DNA of 64,000 nt from CAYPNP01 sp964412195 (GCA_964412195.1 CAYPNP010000007.1:138072-202071), one strand, 5' to 3'. Shown: positions 19,275 through 28,050, numbered from the stretch's first letter. Notes: generated by a model not told the origin, from the sequence alone. Program-made: numbers and translations.

Positions 19275-21110
19275 ATGCTCGTCTGGATGCTCATCCCTCT
19301 CCTCACCATCCTGACCGCCTTCGCCCTCGCCGCCCCCCCGCAGATCCGCAAAGTCGATCCCCCCGACTGGTTCACCGACCTGCAGCTCAACCCGCTCCTG
19401 CTCCTCGTGGAGGGCGCGGACCTGCAGGGCGTCACCGTGGCCGGCGAGGACCTTCGGCTCGCGGCGACGGTCCTGCAGGTGTCGGAGGACGGCCGTTACC
19501 TTTTCGCCGACCTGTCCGTCCCGCCCGGCACCGCGCCCGGGACCTACACTTTGGTATTCCGGCGGGGCGGGGAGGAGACCCGCGTACCCTTCGTCCTGCG
19601 GCTCTCCTGCCATGCGTTCCACGAGCCCGCCGGCTTCGGCCCGGAGGACACGGTCTACCTGCTCATGCCCGACCGGTTCGCCGACGGCAACCCGGCCAAC
19701 AACATCCAGCCGTCCAACGCCGCCGAATCCTCCCGGGACAACCCCCGCGGCTGGCACGGCGGGGATTTCGCCGGGGTGTCCGCCCACCTGGACTACTTCC
19801 GGCAGCTGGGGGTGACCGCCCTCTGGATGACGCCAGTCTTCGAGAACGCCGGCGCCATTTCCTACCACGGCTACCACATCACCGACCACTACGCCACCGA
19901 CCCGCACTTCGGCAGCCTGGACGAGTTCACCGCCCTGGTACGGGCCGCGCAGGCGTCCGGCCTGAAGGTGATCCAGGACCAGATCACCAACCACGTCAGC
20001 CCGGAACACCACTGGGTGGACGCCCCGCCGACGCCGACCTGGTTCAACGGCAGCCGGGCGGACCACCTCAGCTGCGACTGGAACATCGCCGGGCTGGTCT
20101 CGCCCCACTCGGCGCAGGCCGTCCGCGACAGCACCGTCCGCGGCTGGTTCGCCGGGATCCTGCCCGACCTGAACTCCGACGACCCGCTGCTGCGGCGCTA
20201 CCAGATCCAGAACTCCATCTGGTGGGTGGCCCGGACCGGCCTGGACGGCATCCGCATGGACACCTATCCCTACACCGACTACTCCTTCTGGAAGGAGTGG
20301 TTCCCGGCCCTGCGGCGGGAGTTCCCGCGCCTGGGCGTCGTGGGCGAGGTGATGGAGTGGACTCCGCCCCTGGTGGCCTATTGGCAGCTGGACCACCCCA
20401 AGACCGACCGCTCCGCCGAGGGCCCGCTCAGCCTGATGGACTTTCCCTCCTCGCGGGTGATGCCGCTGGCCTACACCCAGCCGGACGGCTGGCGGGCCCT
20501 GCGCGACATCTACCAGCTCGATTATTGCTACCCCCACCCCCAGCGGCTCTTCACGCTGATGGACAACCACGACATGGCCCGCTTCCGAACCACGCTGGGC
20601 GACGCCGGGGCCAAGTACCGCAACGCCCTGGCAGCGCTGCTGCTCCTGCGCGGGATCCCCCAGTTGTACACCGGGGACGAGATCGCCATGGCCGGCGGCA
20701 GCGACCCGGACAACCGCCGCGACTTCCCAGGCGGGTTCCCCGGCGGGGGGCCGGACGCCTTCACCGGCCAGGGCCTGAGCGCCGACGAGGCGGCCGCGCT
20801 GGCCTGGACGCGCCGCCTGCTCGACCTCCGCCGCCGCGTCCCCGCCCTCCGCACCGGCACCTTCATCGAGGTGCACGCCGACCCGGCGGTGCTGGTGGTC
20901 CGCAAGGACGCTCCCGGCAACACGGCCCTGGTCCTCCTCTACCTCGGGAGCCAGGAGCGGGATTTCCAGTGGCGCGCCCCGGATTTCCGGCCCTCGCTGG
21001 ACGGACGCTACCGGTCCGCCCTGGCGGACGGGGGCACCCTGGATATCCAAGGCGGTGTCTTCGCCTGCCGGCTCCAGCCGTACGACGTGCAAATCTGGAT
21101 CAAGGAGTAA
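19275..21110 (+). CDS. Exported GH13 alpha-amylase/neopullulanase-like enzyme (1 of 3)
   Basis: A 611-residue glycoside hydrolase family 13 enzyme cleaving alpha-1,4 (possibly alpha-1,6) glucosidic bonds. A signal peptide (MLVWMLIPLLTILTAFALAA) is followed by an N-terminal Ig-like/CBM-type domain (about 25-115), then the catalytic barrel from LMPDRFADGNPANN. Nucleophile Asp is in GIRMDTYPY (near 329), the acid/base Glu in VVGEVMEW (near 357) and the transition-state Asp in LMDNHDMARF (near 432). The start at 19275 (or 19287) is preferred over an upstream ATG at 19134, because the intervening sequence is a dispersed intergenic repeat. It is the first of three tandem amylases behind maltokinase. 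Confidence 0.88.
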   Translation: MLVWMLIPLLTILTAFALAAPPQIRKVDPPDWFTDLQLNPLLLLVEGADLQGVTVAGEDLRLAATVLQVSEDGRYLFADLSVPPGTAPGTYTLVFRRGGEETRVPFVLRLSCHAFHEPAGFGPEDTVYLLMPDRFADGNPANNIQPSNAAESSRDNPRGWHGGDFAGVSAHLDYFRQLGVTALWMTPVFENAGAISYHGYHITDHYATDPHFGSLDEFTALVRAAQASGLKVIQDQITNHVSPEHHWVDAPPTPTWFNGSRADHLSCDWNIAGLVSPHSAQAVRDSTVRGWFAGILPDLNSDDPLLRRYQIQNSIWWVARTGLDGIRMDTYPYTDYSFWKEWFPALRREFPRLGVVGEVMEWTPPLVAYWQLDHPKTDRSAEGPLSLMDFPSSRVMPLAYTQPDGWRALRDIYQLDYCYPHPQRLFTLMDNHDMARFRTTLGDAGAKYRNALAALLLLRGIPQLYTGDEIAMAGGSDPDNRRDFPGGFPGGGPDAFTGQGLSADEAAALAWTRRLLDLRRRVPALRTGTFIEVHADPAVLVVRKDAPGNTALVLLYLGSQERDFQWRAPDFRPSLDGRYRSALADGGTLDIQGGVFACRLQPYDVQIWIKE

Positions 21111-21113
21111 GCC

Positions 21114-22469
21114 ATGAACCGACGCTGCGCCCTCGCCCTCCTGCTCGCGCTCGCCCTCGCCGCCGGCCTGGCCGCAGAGGGCCCGGTCCCCTGCGGCGAC
21201 AAGGCCGCCCGGCCCAGCCCGGCCTGGGTGAAGAGCGCCGTGATCTACGAGGTGTTCACCCGCTCCTTCTCCGCGGAGGGCTCCTTCCGCGAGGTGGAGA
21301 AGGCCCTGCCGCGGCTCAGGGAGCTGGGCGTGACCGTGGTCTGGCTGATGCCCATCCACCGCACCGGCGAGGTCAACCGGAAGGGCCACCTGGGCAGCCC
21401 CTACGCCACCCGGGACTACTACAGCATCGACCCGATGTACGGCGCCGCGGCCGACCTGAAGTCGCTGGTCCAGGCCGCCCACGGACTGGGAATGCGGGTC
21501 ATCCTGGATATCGTGGCGAACCATACGGCCTGGGACTGCGTGATGATGGAGCAGCACCCGGCCTTCTACACCCAGAAGGACGGCAAGGTCATCCCGCCGG
21601 TGCCCGATTGGACCGACGTCGCCGACTTGGACTACACAAACCCCGAGCTGCGGGCCTACATGACGGAGATGCTGAAGTACTGGGTCCGCGACTTCGACAT
21701 CGACGGCTACCGCTGCGACGTGGCCAACATGATCCCGCTGGACTTCTGGGAGAACGCCCGCACGGAACTCGAAAAGATCAAGCCCGAGCTGCTGATGCTG
21801 GCCGAGGGCGACTGGCCGCAGGACCACCTCAAGGCGTTCGACCTCACCTACAGCTGGCGGTTCTACGAGGCCATGATCGACGCCGTCAACCGGGGGCGCG
21901 ATGCCGCTTGGCTGCGCCAGGTCTTTGAAAACGAGCAGGCGATGTTCCCCAAGGGCGCCCTGATCATGCGCTTCAACGACAACCACGACAAGTACCGCGC
22001 GGTGCACCTCTTCGGCGACGAGGCGGCCCTGATGACGGCCGGCCTGACCGCCACCATCCCGGGCGTGCCGATGCTGTACAACGGCCAGGAGATCGGCGAT
22101 CCGGTGCCGTCCAACGACCCGGCCCTGTTCGAGAAGTACGACATCCTCTGGTACAACAACGTCTGGCGGATGAAGCGGTTCCAGGACTTCTACGCCGGCC
22201 TGCTGGCGCTGCGGCGGGGCAGCCGCGCGGTGCGGGAGGGGTCCATCGCATTCCTGGACGCCGGCCCGTCCGTCTTCGCGTTCCGGCGGGCGGCGGAAGG
22301 CGAGACGGTGGTGGTGCTGGCCAATTTGACCAACCGGAAGCTCTCCGCGGCCGTTTCCTTGGCCGCAGGGGAAGAGTACCGGCAGGTGTTTCCCGCTGGC
22401 TCCCGGGTGATGAAGGCCGCCTCGCCGGTCGAGTTGGGGTCTTTCGAGTTCGTCGTTTTCGGCAAATAG
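21114..22469 (+). CDS. Exported GH13 alpha-amylase (2 of 3)
   Basis: A 451-residue GH13 enzyme with a signal peptide (MNRRCALALLLALALAAGLAAEG). The barrel begins directly with SAVIYEVFTRSFSAEGSF, with no N-terminal carbohydrate-binding domain. Catalytic residues: Asp in GYRCDVANM (near 202), Glu in MLAEGDWP (near 231), Asp in RFNDNHDKYR (near 290). It is smaller than its neighbours and probably trims maltodextrins in the periplasm. Only 3 bp separate it from the preceding amylase gene, so they are co-transcribed. Confidence 0.88.
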   Translation: MNRRCALALLLALALAAGLAAEGPVPCGDKAARPSPAWVKSAVIYEVFTRSFSAEGSFREVEKALPRLRELGVTVVWLMPIHRTGEVNRKGHLGSPYATRDYYSIDPMYGAAADLKSLVQAAHGLGMRVILDIVANHTAWDCVMMEQHPAFYTQKDGKVIPPVPDWTDVADLDYTNPELRAYMTEMLKYWVRDFDIDGYRCDVANMIPLDFWENARTELEKIKPELLMLAEGDWPQDHLKAFDLTYSWRFYEAMIDAVNRGRDAAWLRQVFENEQAMFPKGALIMRFNDNHDKYRAVHLFGDEAALMTAGLTATIPGVPMLYNGQEIGDPVPSNDPALFEKYDILWYNNVWRMKRFQDFYAGLLALRRGSRAVREGSIAFLDAGPSVFAFRRAAEGETVVVLANLTNRKLSAAVSLAAGEEYRQVFPAGSRVMKAASPVELGSFEFVVFGK

Positions 22470-22477
22470 ATCATTCA

Positions 22478-22552
22478 CTGCAGAGGCGCGGGGGCGCAGA
22501 GAGATCCATCAATCTTTGATTTCTCTGCGCCTCTGCGTCTCCGCGGTGAAGG
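22478..22552. repeat. CTCTGCG-family long inverted repeat (copy 2)
   Basis: Two nested perfect inverted repeats, GCAGAGGCGC / GCGCCTCTGC outside and GCGCAGAGA / TCTCTGCGC inside, followed by CTCTGCGTCTCCGCGG. It lies between the second and third amylase genes. Confidence 0.8.
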
Positions 22553-22582
22553 ATTCTCCTGAGGAACAGAGGAGTGATTGCC

Positions 22583-25279
22583 ATGGACAGAATCCGCGGG
22601 TGGATCACGCTGGTGCTGCTGGCCGGCGCCGGCTGCGCACTGGCGGGCGACGGGACGGTGAACCGGGCGGCGCTCTTCGCCGACCAGGGCCGGCTGTTCC
22701 TGTACCCGACCGAGCCGAACGCCGGGGACCCGGTCGTCGTGCGGCTGCGCAGCGCGACCGGCGACCTGACCGAAGCGGTCGTCATGGTGCGCGCCGGCGC
22801 ATCCACCCAAACCTTTCCCATGGCCCTCGTGCGCACGGGCGCCTTCGACCTGTGGGAGGGCGCCTTCGTCCTGGGCGGCCAGACCGTGGACTACTGGTTC
22901 CGCGTCCGGGACGGCTCGGACACGGCCTACCTGAACGCCTTCGAGGTTTCGTCCGCGCAGCCCACCCGGTTGAACTTCTGGCTGGTGCCCGGCTTCCACC
23001 CGCCCGCCTGGGCGGCGGGCGCGGCCTGGTACCAGATCTTCCCCGACCGGTTTGCCGACGGCGACCCGTCCAACAACGTGGTCACGGGCGAGTACGACTA
23101 TTACGGGCCGGTGCAGGCCCGCGCCTGGGGGACGCTGCCCAATCCCGACACCGCCTCGCGGGAGTTCTTCGGCGGCGACCTGGAGGGCGTCTCCGCGAGC
23201 CTCCCGTCCTACCTGCAGGACCTCGGCATCGACGCCGTCTACCTGAATCCCGTCTTCCGCTCCCCCTCCAGCCACAAGTACGACACCATGGACTACCGCG
23301 CCGTGGACGTCCATTTCGGCGGCGACGACGCCCTGGCCGCGCTGTCCGCGGAAGCACACAGTGACGAGGACTTCCCGGGCGACTACCCGGTCCGGATCAT
23401 GCTCGACGGCGTCTTCAACCACTGCGGTGACTGGCACTACTGGTTCGACCGGGCCCACCAGTGGCCGACCGACGGGGCGTACGAATCCAAGAGTTCGCCG
23501 TGGTACGGTTTCTTCAATTTCAGCAGCTGGCCGAACAACTACGTGACCTTCGGCGTCAGCTTCGGCGGGCATTTCGACTCCATGCCGAAGCTGAACTACG
23601 CCGACGCCGCGCTGCGGGCGGAGATCTACGACGACCCGGCCGCCATCGCCCGGGCCTGGCTCCAGCCGCCCTACTCCGTCGACGGCTGGCGTCTGGACGT
23701 GGGCCAGGAGGTCGGCCTCAACGGCACCACCGAATGGGATGGGTCCAACACCGTCGGCACCGGCAACCACACGATCTGGGCGGCGTTCCGGCAGGCCGTG
23801 AAAGGGGACCAACCCGACGCCCTCATCCTAGGCGAGTTCTTCGGCTACCCGACGCGGTGGCTGATGGGCGACCAGTGGGACAGCGTGATGAACTACAACG
23901 GCTTCGCCGCGCCGCTGAGCCTGTGGCTGCTCCAGAAGAACCTCGACGGCACGACCGGGTCCGTCACCTCCAGCGGGCTGCAGGACTGGCTGCAGGGGAC
24001 GCTGGCCGACAATCCCTGGCCGGTGCGGCAGGTGATGCTGAATTCCCTGAGCACCCACGACGTCACCCGCGTCTGGTACCGCGCCGGGGGCGACTTGGCG
24101 GCGGCCCGCGCGGCGGCGGCCTTCCAGATGACCTACCCCGGCGCGCCGTGCGTCTACTACGGCGACGAGGCGGCCCTGGACGGCGGGAGCGACCCGGACA
24201 ACCGGCGCTGCTTCCCCTGGGGCACGCTGGAGGACGTGCCGCAGGCGGAGATGCACGCTCTCTACCGGGAGCTGATCTGGCTGCGCCGCGAGCGGAGCTG
24301 CCTCCGCACCGGCTCCTACACCGGCCTTCTGGCGGATGATGCGACAGGCACCTTCGCCTTCGCCCGCTTCGACGGAACCGGCCTCGTGGCCACCGTCACC
24401 CGCCGTAAGGGCACCGCCGCCGCCGCCGTCACCCTGCCCATGGTGCGGACCGGGCTGGCCGACGGCGCCATCCTGCGCGACGTCTTGACCGGCGACGCCT
24501 TCACCGTGCTGGGAGGGCAGCTGAACCTGGGCAGCGTCCCCGGCGAGGGCTTTCGGGTCCTGGCGCTGGAACGGGAATCCGCCGCCTGGACGCCCTTCTC
24601 GGTGGAGCCGGAGCGCCAGCTCGTCCTGACCCTGGGCAGCGCCGACGACCAGCTGCACGCCGGCTGGGCGCGCCTGACCTTCGACGACCCGGCCATGGCG
24701 GACCTCCTCCGAGTGGCCGAGAGCTTCCGCTTCGACGGCTTCGGGCCAGCCACCACCGAGACGATCCTCTTCCCGGCGACGCCGGCCACGCGGGTCCAGC
24801 TCTTCGTGAACCAGTCCGCGGATGGGCTCAGCTCGGGCGTCGCCCTGACCAACGCCGGGACGCAGGCCGCCGTGGTGTCGCTCCGCCTGACCACCCAGGC
24901 CGGCCAGGTTTACACCGCCGCGCTCAACCTGGCGGCGGGCCAGAGCTTCCCGCGCTTCCTGCCCGCCCTCTTCCCCGACCTGCCGGCGGAGGTGTCCGGC
25001 GTCATGGAGGTCTCCGCCGACCAGCCGGTCGCGGCGATGCAACTGGCGGTCCGGACCAACTCGCGGGGCGAGTTCCTCCTGAGCGGCCTGCCGGTGATGG
25101 TCCTGGAGGGCGCACAGACCGGCACGGGCGAGGTCATCCTGAACTACTTCGCCGTGGGCGGAGGGTACGCCTCCGAGCTGCACTTGACGGGCGCCGGCAA
25201 CACGGCGCCGATCACGGGCGAGATCGGCTTCTTCGACGAGTCGGGCAATCCGCTGATGGTGGTGATAGGTAAACGGTAG
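22583..25279 (+). CDS. Exported GH13 enzyme with N-terminal CBM-like and C-terminal beta domains (3 of 3)
   Basis: An 898-residue enzyme. A signal peptide (to about residue 22) precedes a CBM34/neopullulanase-type N-domain (25-130), a GH13 barrel from WYQIFPDRFADGDPSNN, and a long C-terminal extension. Catalytic Asp in VDGWRLDVGQEV (near 372), Glu in LILGEFFGYP (near 417), His-Asp in LSTHDVTRV (near 491). After the usual GH13 C-domain, residues ~690-898 form an extra beta-rich region ending YFAVGGGYASELHLTGAG and FFDESGNPL, a motif style found at the C-terminus of many exported acidobacterial proteins. ATG 22583 has a GGAG 10 nt upstream. Probably a secreted or surface neopullulanase or maltogenic amylase. 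Confidence 0.88.
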   Translation: MDRIRGWITLVLLAGAGCALAGDGTVNRAALFADQGRLFLYPTEPNAGDPVVVRLRSATGDLTEAVVMVRAGASTQTFPMALVRTGAFDLWEGAFVLGGQTVDYWFRVRDGSDTAYLNAFEVSSAQPTRLNFWLVPGFHPPAWAAGAAWYQIFPDRFADGDPSNNVVTGEYDYYGPVQARAWGTLPNPDTASREFFGGDLEGVSASLPSYLQDLGIDAVYLNPVFRSPSSHKYDTMDYRAVDVHFGGDDALAALSAEAHSDEDFPGDYPVRIMLDGVFNHCGDWHYWFDRAHQWPTDGAYESKSSPWYGFFNFSSWPNNYVTFGVSFGGHFDSMPKLNYADAALRAEIYDDPAAIARAWLQPPYSVDGWRLDVGQEVGLNGTTEWDGSNTVGTGNHTIWAAFRQAVKGDQPDALILGEFFGYPTRWLMGDQWDSVMNYNGFAAPLSLWLLQKNLDGTTGSVTSSGLQDWLQGTLADNPWPVRQVMLNSLSTHDVTRVWYRAGGDLAAARAAAAFQMTYPGAPCVYYGDEAALDGGSDPDNRRCFPWGTLEDVPQAEMHALYRELIWLRRERSCLRTGSYTGLLADDATGTFAFARFDGTGLVATVTRRKGTAAAAVTLPMVRTGLADGAILRDVLTGDAFTVLGGQLNLGSVPGEGFRVLALERESAAWTPFSVEPERQLVLTLGSADDQLHAGWARLTFDDPAMADLLRVAESFRFDGFGPATTETILFPATPATRVQLFVNQSADGLSSGVALTNAGTQAAVVSLRLTTQAGQVYTAALNLAAGQSFPRFLPALFPDLPAEVSGVMEVSADQPVAAMQLAVRTNSRGEFLLSGLPVMVLEGAQTGTGEVILNYFAVGGGYASELHLTGAGNTAPITGEIGFFDESGNPLMVVIGKR

Positions 25280-25288
25280 GGGGCGAGT

Positions 25289-25313
25289 CCGAGGCTCGAG
25301 TCTCGAGTCTCGG
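25289..25313. repeat. CTCGAGT simple repeat
   Basis: Tandem CTCGAGT units flanked by CCGAG/CTCGG, between the convergent third amylase gene and the hydrolase gene. It may act as a short bidirectional hairpin. Confidence 0.5.
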
Positions 25314-25323
25314 ATCGTCAGTG

Positions 25324-26232
25324 TCATTTCGAGCCGCGGGTCAGCTCCTTCACCACATCCTTGACGCGGCGGTTGAACTCCTTGGGCCGTTCCAGCATCG
25401 GGTAGTGGCCGACGTGCTTCATGATCACCACCTGGAAGTCCGGGTGGATCTTGCGCACGCCTTCGACATCCGTCGGGTACAGGTCCCCGTTGATGGCCCG
25501 CAGCGGGACCGCCAGGTTGCGGGCGGCGGCGGCTTCGCTGTATCCCGCCAGGCTCATGAACATGGCGTAGACGGCGTCGGGGGGCGACTTCTGCATGCGA
25601 CGCTCCGCGTCGACCACGACCGCCGGGTCGGCGTCCGGGTGGAAGAGCTGCTTCATCATGGCGTGGACGCCGGCCGGCAGGTCGGTGCAGAAGGCCTCTG
25701 CCCGCTGGCGGGCTTCCTCCGGTGTGACCGTGTGATCGAGGCGCTGGAAGGTGTCGACGCCCACCACGCCGATGACCCGGTCCTGCAGCAGCAGGGCGGC
25801 CTCGATGGCCACCGGCCCGCCGAGAGAATTGCCGAACAGGATCACCTTCGGCAGCCGCTCGGCGTTGACCACGGCCTCGACGTCCGCGCCCCACTCTGGC
25901 ACGCCCCACTTCTTCCGGTTCGCGCCCGACTCGCCGTGGCCCGCCAGGTCCAGGGCGATCACCCGGTGCTTGCCGGCGAAGGCCTCGAGCTGGCCATCAT
26001 AGAAGGATCGGTCCGCCAAACCGCCGTGTATGAAGACGAGGGCCGGCTCGCCCGCCCCGGCTGCCGAGTAGACGATGGTCACCCCGTCCGGCGCCGCACA
26101 GGTCTTCCGCTCGATGGTCACTGGTATGGATCCCCCTCCTTTTGGTTCCGCCGCTCGAATGGTTTCAGCCATCCATCCCGCAGCCAAGACGGAGGATGTC
26201 ACCCACAGGAACCAAAGAATGATTCTGCTCAT
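25324..26232 (-). CDS. Exported alpha/beta-fold hydrolase
   Basis: A 302-residue alpha/beta hydrolase. An N-terminal hydrophobic segment (SRIILWFLWVTSSVLAAGW) predicts export or a membrane anchor. The oxyanion motif FIHGGLAD is near residue 68, the nucleophile elbow GNSLGG near 134-139, an acid in INGDLYPTD (near 247-255), and the catalytic His in KHVGHYPMLE (near 276). All triad elements appear present. The substrate cannot be deduced; the family includes esterases, lipases and haloperoxidase-like enzymes. It is convergent with the amylase cluster and probably not part of it. Confidence 0.85.
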   Translation of the reverse strand: MSRIILWFLWVTSSVLAAGWMAETIRAAEPKGGGSIPVTIERKTCAAPDGVTIVYSAAGAGEPALVFIHGGLADRSFYDGQLEAFAGKHRVIALDLAGHGESGANRKKWGVPEWGADVEAVVNAERLPKVILFGNSLGGPVAIEAALLLQDRVIGVVGVDTFQRLDHTVTPEEARQRAEAFCTDLPAGVHAMMKQLFHPDADPAVVVDAERRMQKSPPDAVYAMFMSLAGYSEAAAARNLAVPLRAINGDLYPTDVEGVRKIHPDFQVVIMKHVGHYPMLERPKEFNRRVKDVVKELTRGSK

Positions 26233-26247
26233 GGCAAACCTCCCAGA

Positions 26248-26814
26248 TCATACGAAACGATCCGCTATCGACATTCCCCCCGATTCCCCAAACCGTTGAC
26301 GGATCTCTTTAAATTCTTGTGAGAATCCCTCGAACTCCGACCATCTCTCTATCTCGGCCAGGTCGATCGCGTGGGAGGATGCCACCACCACAGCCTGCTC
26401 CAGCGATTGTCGGTCCTGCCAATGGTAATATCCGGCTAATCGATCCTTGACGCAATCCGTCGGGGAGAGCAGACGAAGGGATCCGGTGTCCAAATGGATC
26501 TCCTCCACCTGTTTCACCGGCTCCTCCCCGATACTGAGCGGTCCGGCCGGAAACTCAATCAAGAACGCCGTATCCGGATGGGTGAAGTATCGCCGTTCCT
26601 CCTGAAATCCCAGTTCCTGCATCGCTTCCCGGATGACCCGACGTCGCACCAATCCTACATTGACCAGATCAATGTCCGCAGAGACATAACGATTCTCGCT
26701 GTAGATCGAAACGCAAGCCCCTCCGGATAATACAACTTCTATACTTCGCCGGCTCAAGTGAGTGGCCACGTAAGCGGCCAGCTCGGCCATTCGCATTTCC
26801 CGGATTTTTTTCAA
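26248..26814 (-). CDS. Nucleotidyltransferase-fold protein (AbiEii/DUF6036-like), toxin candidate
   Basis: A 188-residue protein with the nucleotidyltransferase signature VLSGGACVSIYSENRYVSAD followed by IDLV (motif I GG...D-x-D), near residues 29-52. It resembles AbiEii/MNT-type or DUF6036 proteins, several of which are toxins that modify tRNA or antitoxins that AMPylate partners. The start is inferred as the TTG at 26814, in a TTGA overlap with the upstream winged-helix gene; an ATG a few codons later is the alternative. Base composition is visibly lower in GC than neighbours, which suggests acquisition. Function is inferred from fold and pairing only. Confidence 0.7.
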   Translation of the reverse strand: MKKIREMRMAELAAYVATHLSRRSIEVVLSGGACVSIYSENRYVSADIDLVNVGLVRRRVIREAMQELGFQEERRYFTHPDTAFLIEFPAGPLSIGEEPVKQVEEIHLDTGSLRLLSPTDCVKDRLAGYYHWQDRQSLEQAVVVASSHAIDLAEIERWSEFEGFSQEFKEIRQRFGESGGMSIADRFV

Positions 26815-27140
26815 AGCGGTTTCCCCTGACGCCGGGGTCTTCTGCGAGTCATCTGGATCCTCTCCCTCTCGTCGGAAGGATAAAAATCCAGGGCTTTGGC
26901 CAGCAGGGATTGCATTTCCTTGAGAAATGCGTATCGCGGATTGAACTGGTATAGTCGCGTCCGGCCGGCTAAACGGCTGACCAGCACTCCGCCGGCCTCC
27001 AGTTTTTCCAGTTGCCGCTGGACCGCATATAGTTTGGATCCGAAGAAAGCGGAGATCTGCCGGGCGTACCCCTCCTGCCGCGCCAGGATAAACACCAGCA
27101 CCTGTTCGCACGTGACCGATCCAAGCAGCGGTTCCAGCAT
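26811..27140 (-). CDS. ArsR-like winged-helix regulator, partner of nucleotidyltransferase
   Basis: A 109-residue winged-helix protein (LLGSVTCEQVLVFILARQ, YARQISAFFGSKLYAVQRQL, LEAGGVLVSRLAGRTRLYQF) of the ArsR-like type that often precedes minimal nucleotidyltransferases. A GGAGG Shine-Dalgarno lies just before the ATG. Its stop overlaps the TTG of the nucleotidyltransferase gene. A promoter and a 7-bp inverted repeat that brackets its -10 box suggest autorepression, as in toxin-antitoxin operons. Confidence 0.75.
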   Translation of the reverse strand: MLEPLLGSVTCEQVLVFILARQEGYARQISAFFGSKLYAVQRQLEKLEAGGVLVSRLAGRTRLYQFNPRYAFLKEMQSLLAKALDFYPSDERERIQMTRRRPRRQGKPL

Positions 27141-27161
27141 TCGATCCTCCAGTCCCGCAGT

Positions 27162-27209
27162 TGACCACCATTGTTAGTCATATTACCAAATAAAGTGGTC
27201 ATACGGCAA
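27162..27209 (-). promoter_or_regulatory. Promoter and candidate operator of the wHTH/nucleotidyltransferase pair
   Basis: On the minus strand: -35 TTGCCG (27204-27209), 18-bp spacer, -10 TAATAT (27180-27185). TGACCAC (27195-27201 read on minus) and GTGGTCA (27162-27168) form a 7-bp inverted repeat around the -10 box. Confidence 0.55.
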
Positions 27210-27260
27210 GAAACGCATCTAGATATTTTGTTAACCTGCCGGCGGTCGCAGGGAATTGAA

Positions 27261-27312
27261 AAGGGCGCAAAGAGCCGGATTTCTTTGCGCCCTTGGCGTC
27301 TTCGCGGTCAGA
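27261..27312. repeat. Repeat-derived hairpin downstream of ABC gene (CTTTGCGCC family)
   Basis: Perfect 13-bp arms AAGGGCGCAAAGA / TCTTTGCGCCCTT with an 8-nt loop, then GGCGTCTTCGCGG. On the minus strand the stem is followed by TTC, so it could terminate the ABC operon. It resembles the CTCTGCG-family elements. Confidence 0.65.
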
Positions 27313-27321
27313 TTCGAGCGT

Positions 27322-28050
27322 TCAGCTGACGGAGGCTACCTGGGGAATGATGGGATTCTCGATCTTCTCCTCGGACTCGATCAGGCCGTCGCGCAGGTGG
27401 ATGATGCGGTGGGAGTGCATGGCGACGTCCCGCTCGTGGGTCACCAGGATGATGGTGTTGCCGCGCTGGTGCAGCTGGTGGAACAGGCCGAGGATCTCCT
27501 CGCCGGTCTTGGTGTCCAGGTTGCCAGTCGGTTCGTCGGCCAGGAGGATGGACGGGCTGTTGACTAGCGCCCGGGCCACCGCCACGCGCTGGCGCTGGCC
27601 GCCGGACAGCTCGTTGGGCTTGTGGGTCATCCGGTCGCTCAGCTCCACGTTCCGGAGGGCCTGCTCGGCCATCTCGCGGCGCTTGCGGGCCGGCACACCG
27701 CTGTAGATCAGGGGAAGCTCGACGTTTTGCAGGGCCGTGGAACGGGCCAGCAGGTTGAAGGTTTGAAAGACGAAGCCGATCTCCTTGTTCCGGATGGCGG
27801 CCAGCTCGTTGTCGTCGAGCTGGCTCACCAGCTGGTTGTTGATGAAGTACTCGCCGTTGGTCGGCGTGTCGAGGCATCCGATCAGGTTCATGAGGGTCGA
27901 CTTGCCGGAGCCGGACGGGCCCATGATGGCCACGTACTCGTTCTTCTTCACCTCCAGGTTGATCCCCCGGAGGGCGTGGATCTCGATGCTGCCCATCTGA
28001 TAGGTCTTCCAGAGGTTAGCCGTCCGGATGACGTTGTTGCCGTTGTCCAT
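27322..28050 (-). CDS. ABC transporter ATPase (MacB/LolD type)
   Basis: A 242-residue ABC ATPase: Walker A GPSGSGKST (near 44-52), Q-loop FVFQTFNLL, signature LSGGQRQRVAVARAL (near 150-164), Walker B ILLADEPTGNLD, and switch His in VTHERDVA. The subfamily belongs to MacB/LolD systems, which extract lipoproteins or export macrolides and peptides across the outer membrane with a fusion protein. The adjacent upstream gene is such a fusion protein; 3 bp separate them. No FtsX/MacB permease gene is next to it. Confidence 0.93.
   Translation of the reverse strand: MDNGNNVIRTANLWKTYQMGSIEIHALRGINLEVKKNEYVAIMGPSGSGKSTLMNLIGCLDTPTNGEYFINNQLVSQLDDNELAAIRNKEIGFVFQTFNLLARSTALQNVELPLIYSGVPARKRREMAEQALRNVELSDRMTHKPNELSGGQRQRVAVARALVNSPSILLADEPTGNLDTKTGEEILGLFHQLHQRGNTIILVTHERDVAMHSHRIIHLRDGLIESEEKIENPIIPQVASVS

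Noticed and set aside
22475..23812. Long minus-strand open frames inside the amylase genes
   Set aside because: Low-complexity Gly/Arg/Val translations antisense to well-conserved GH13 genes.
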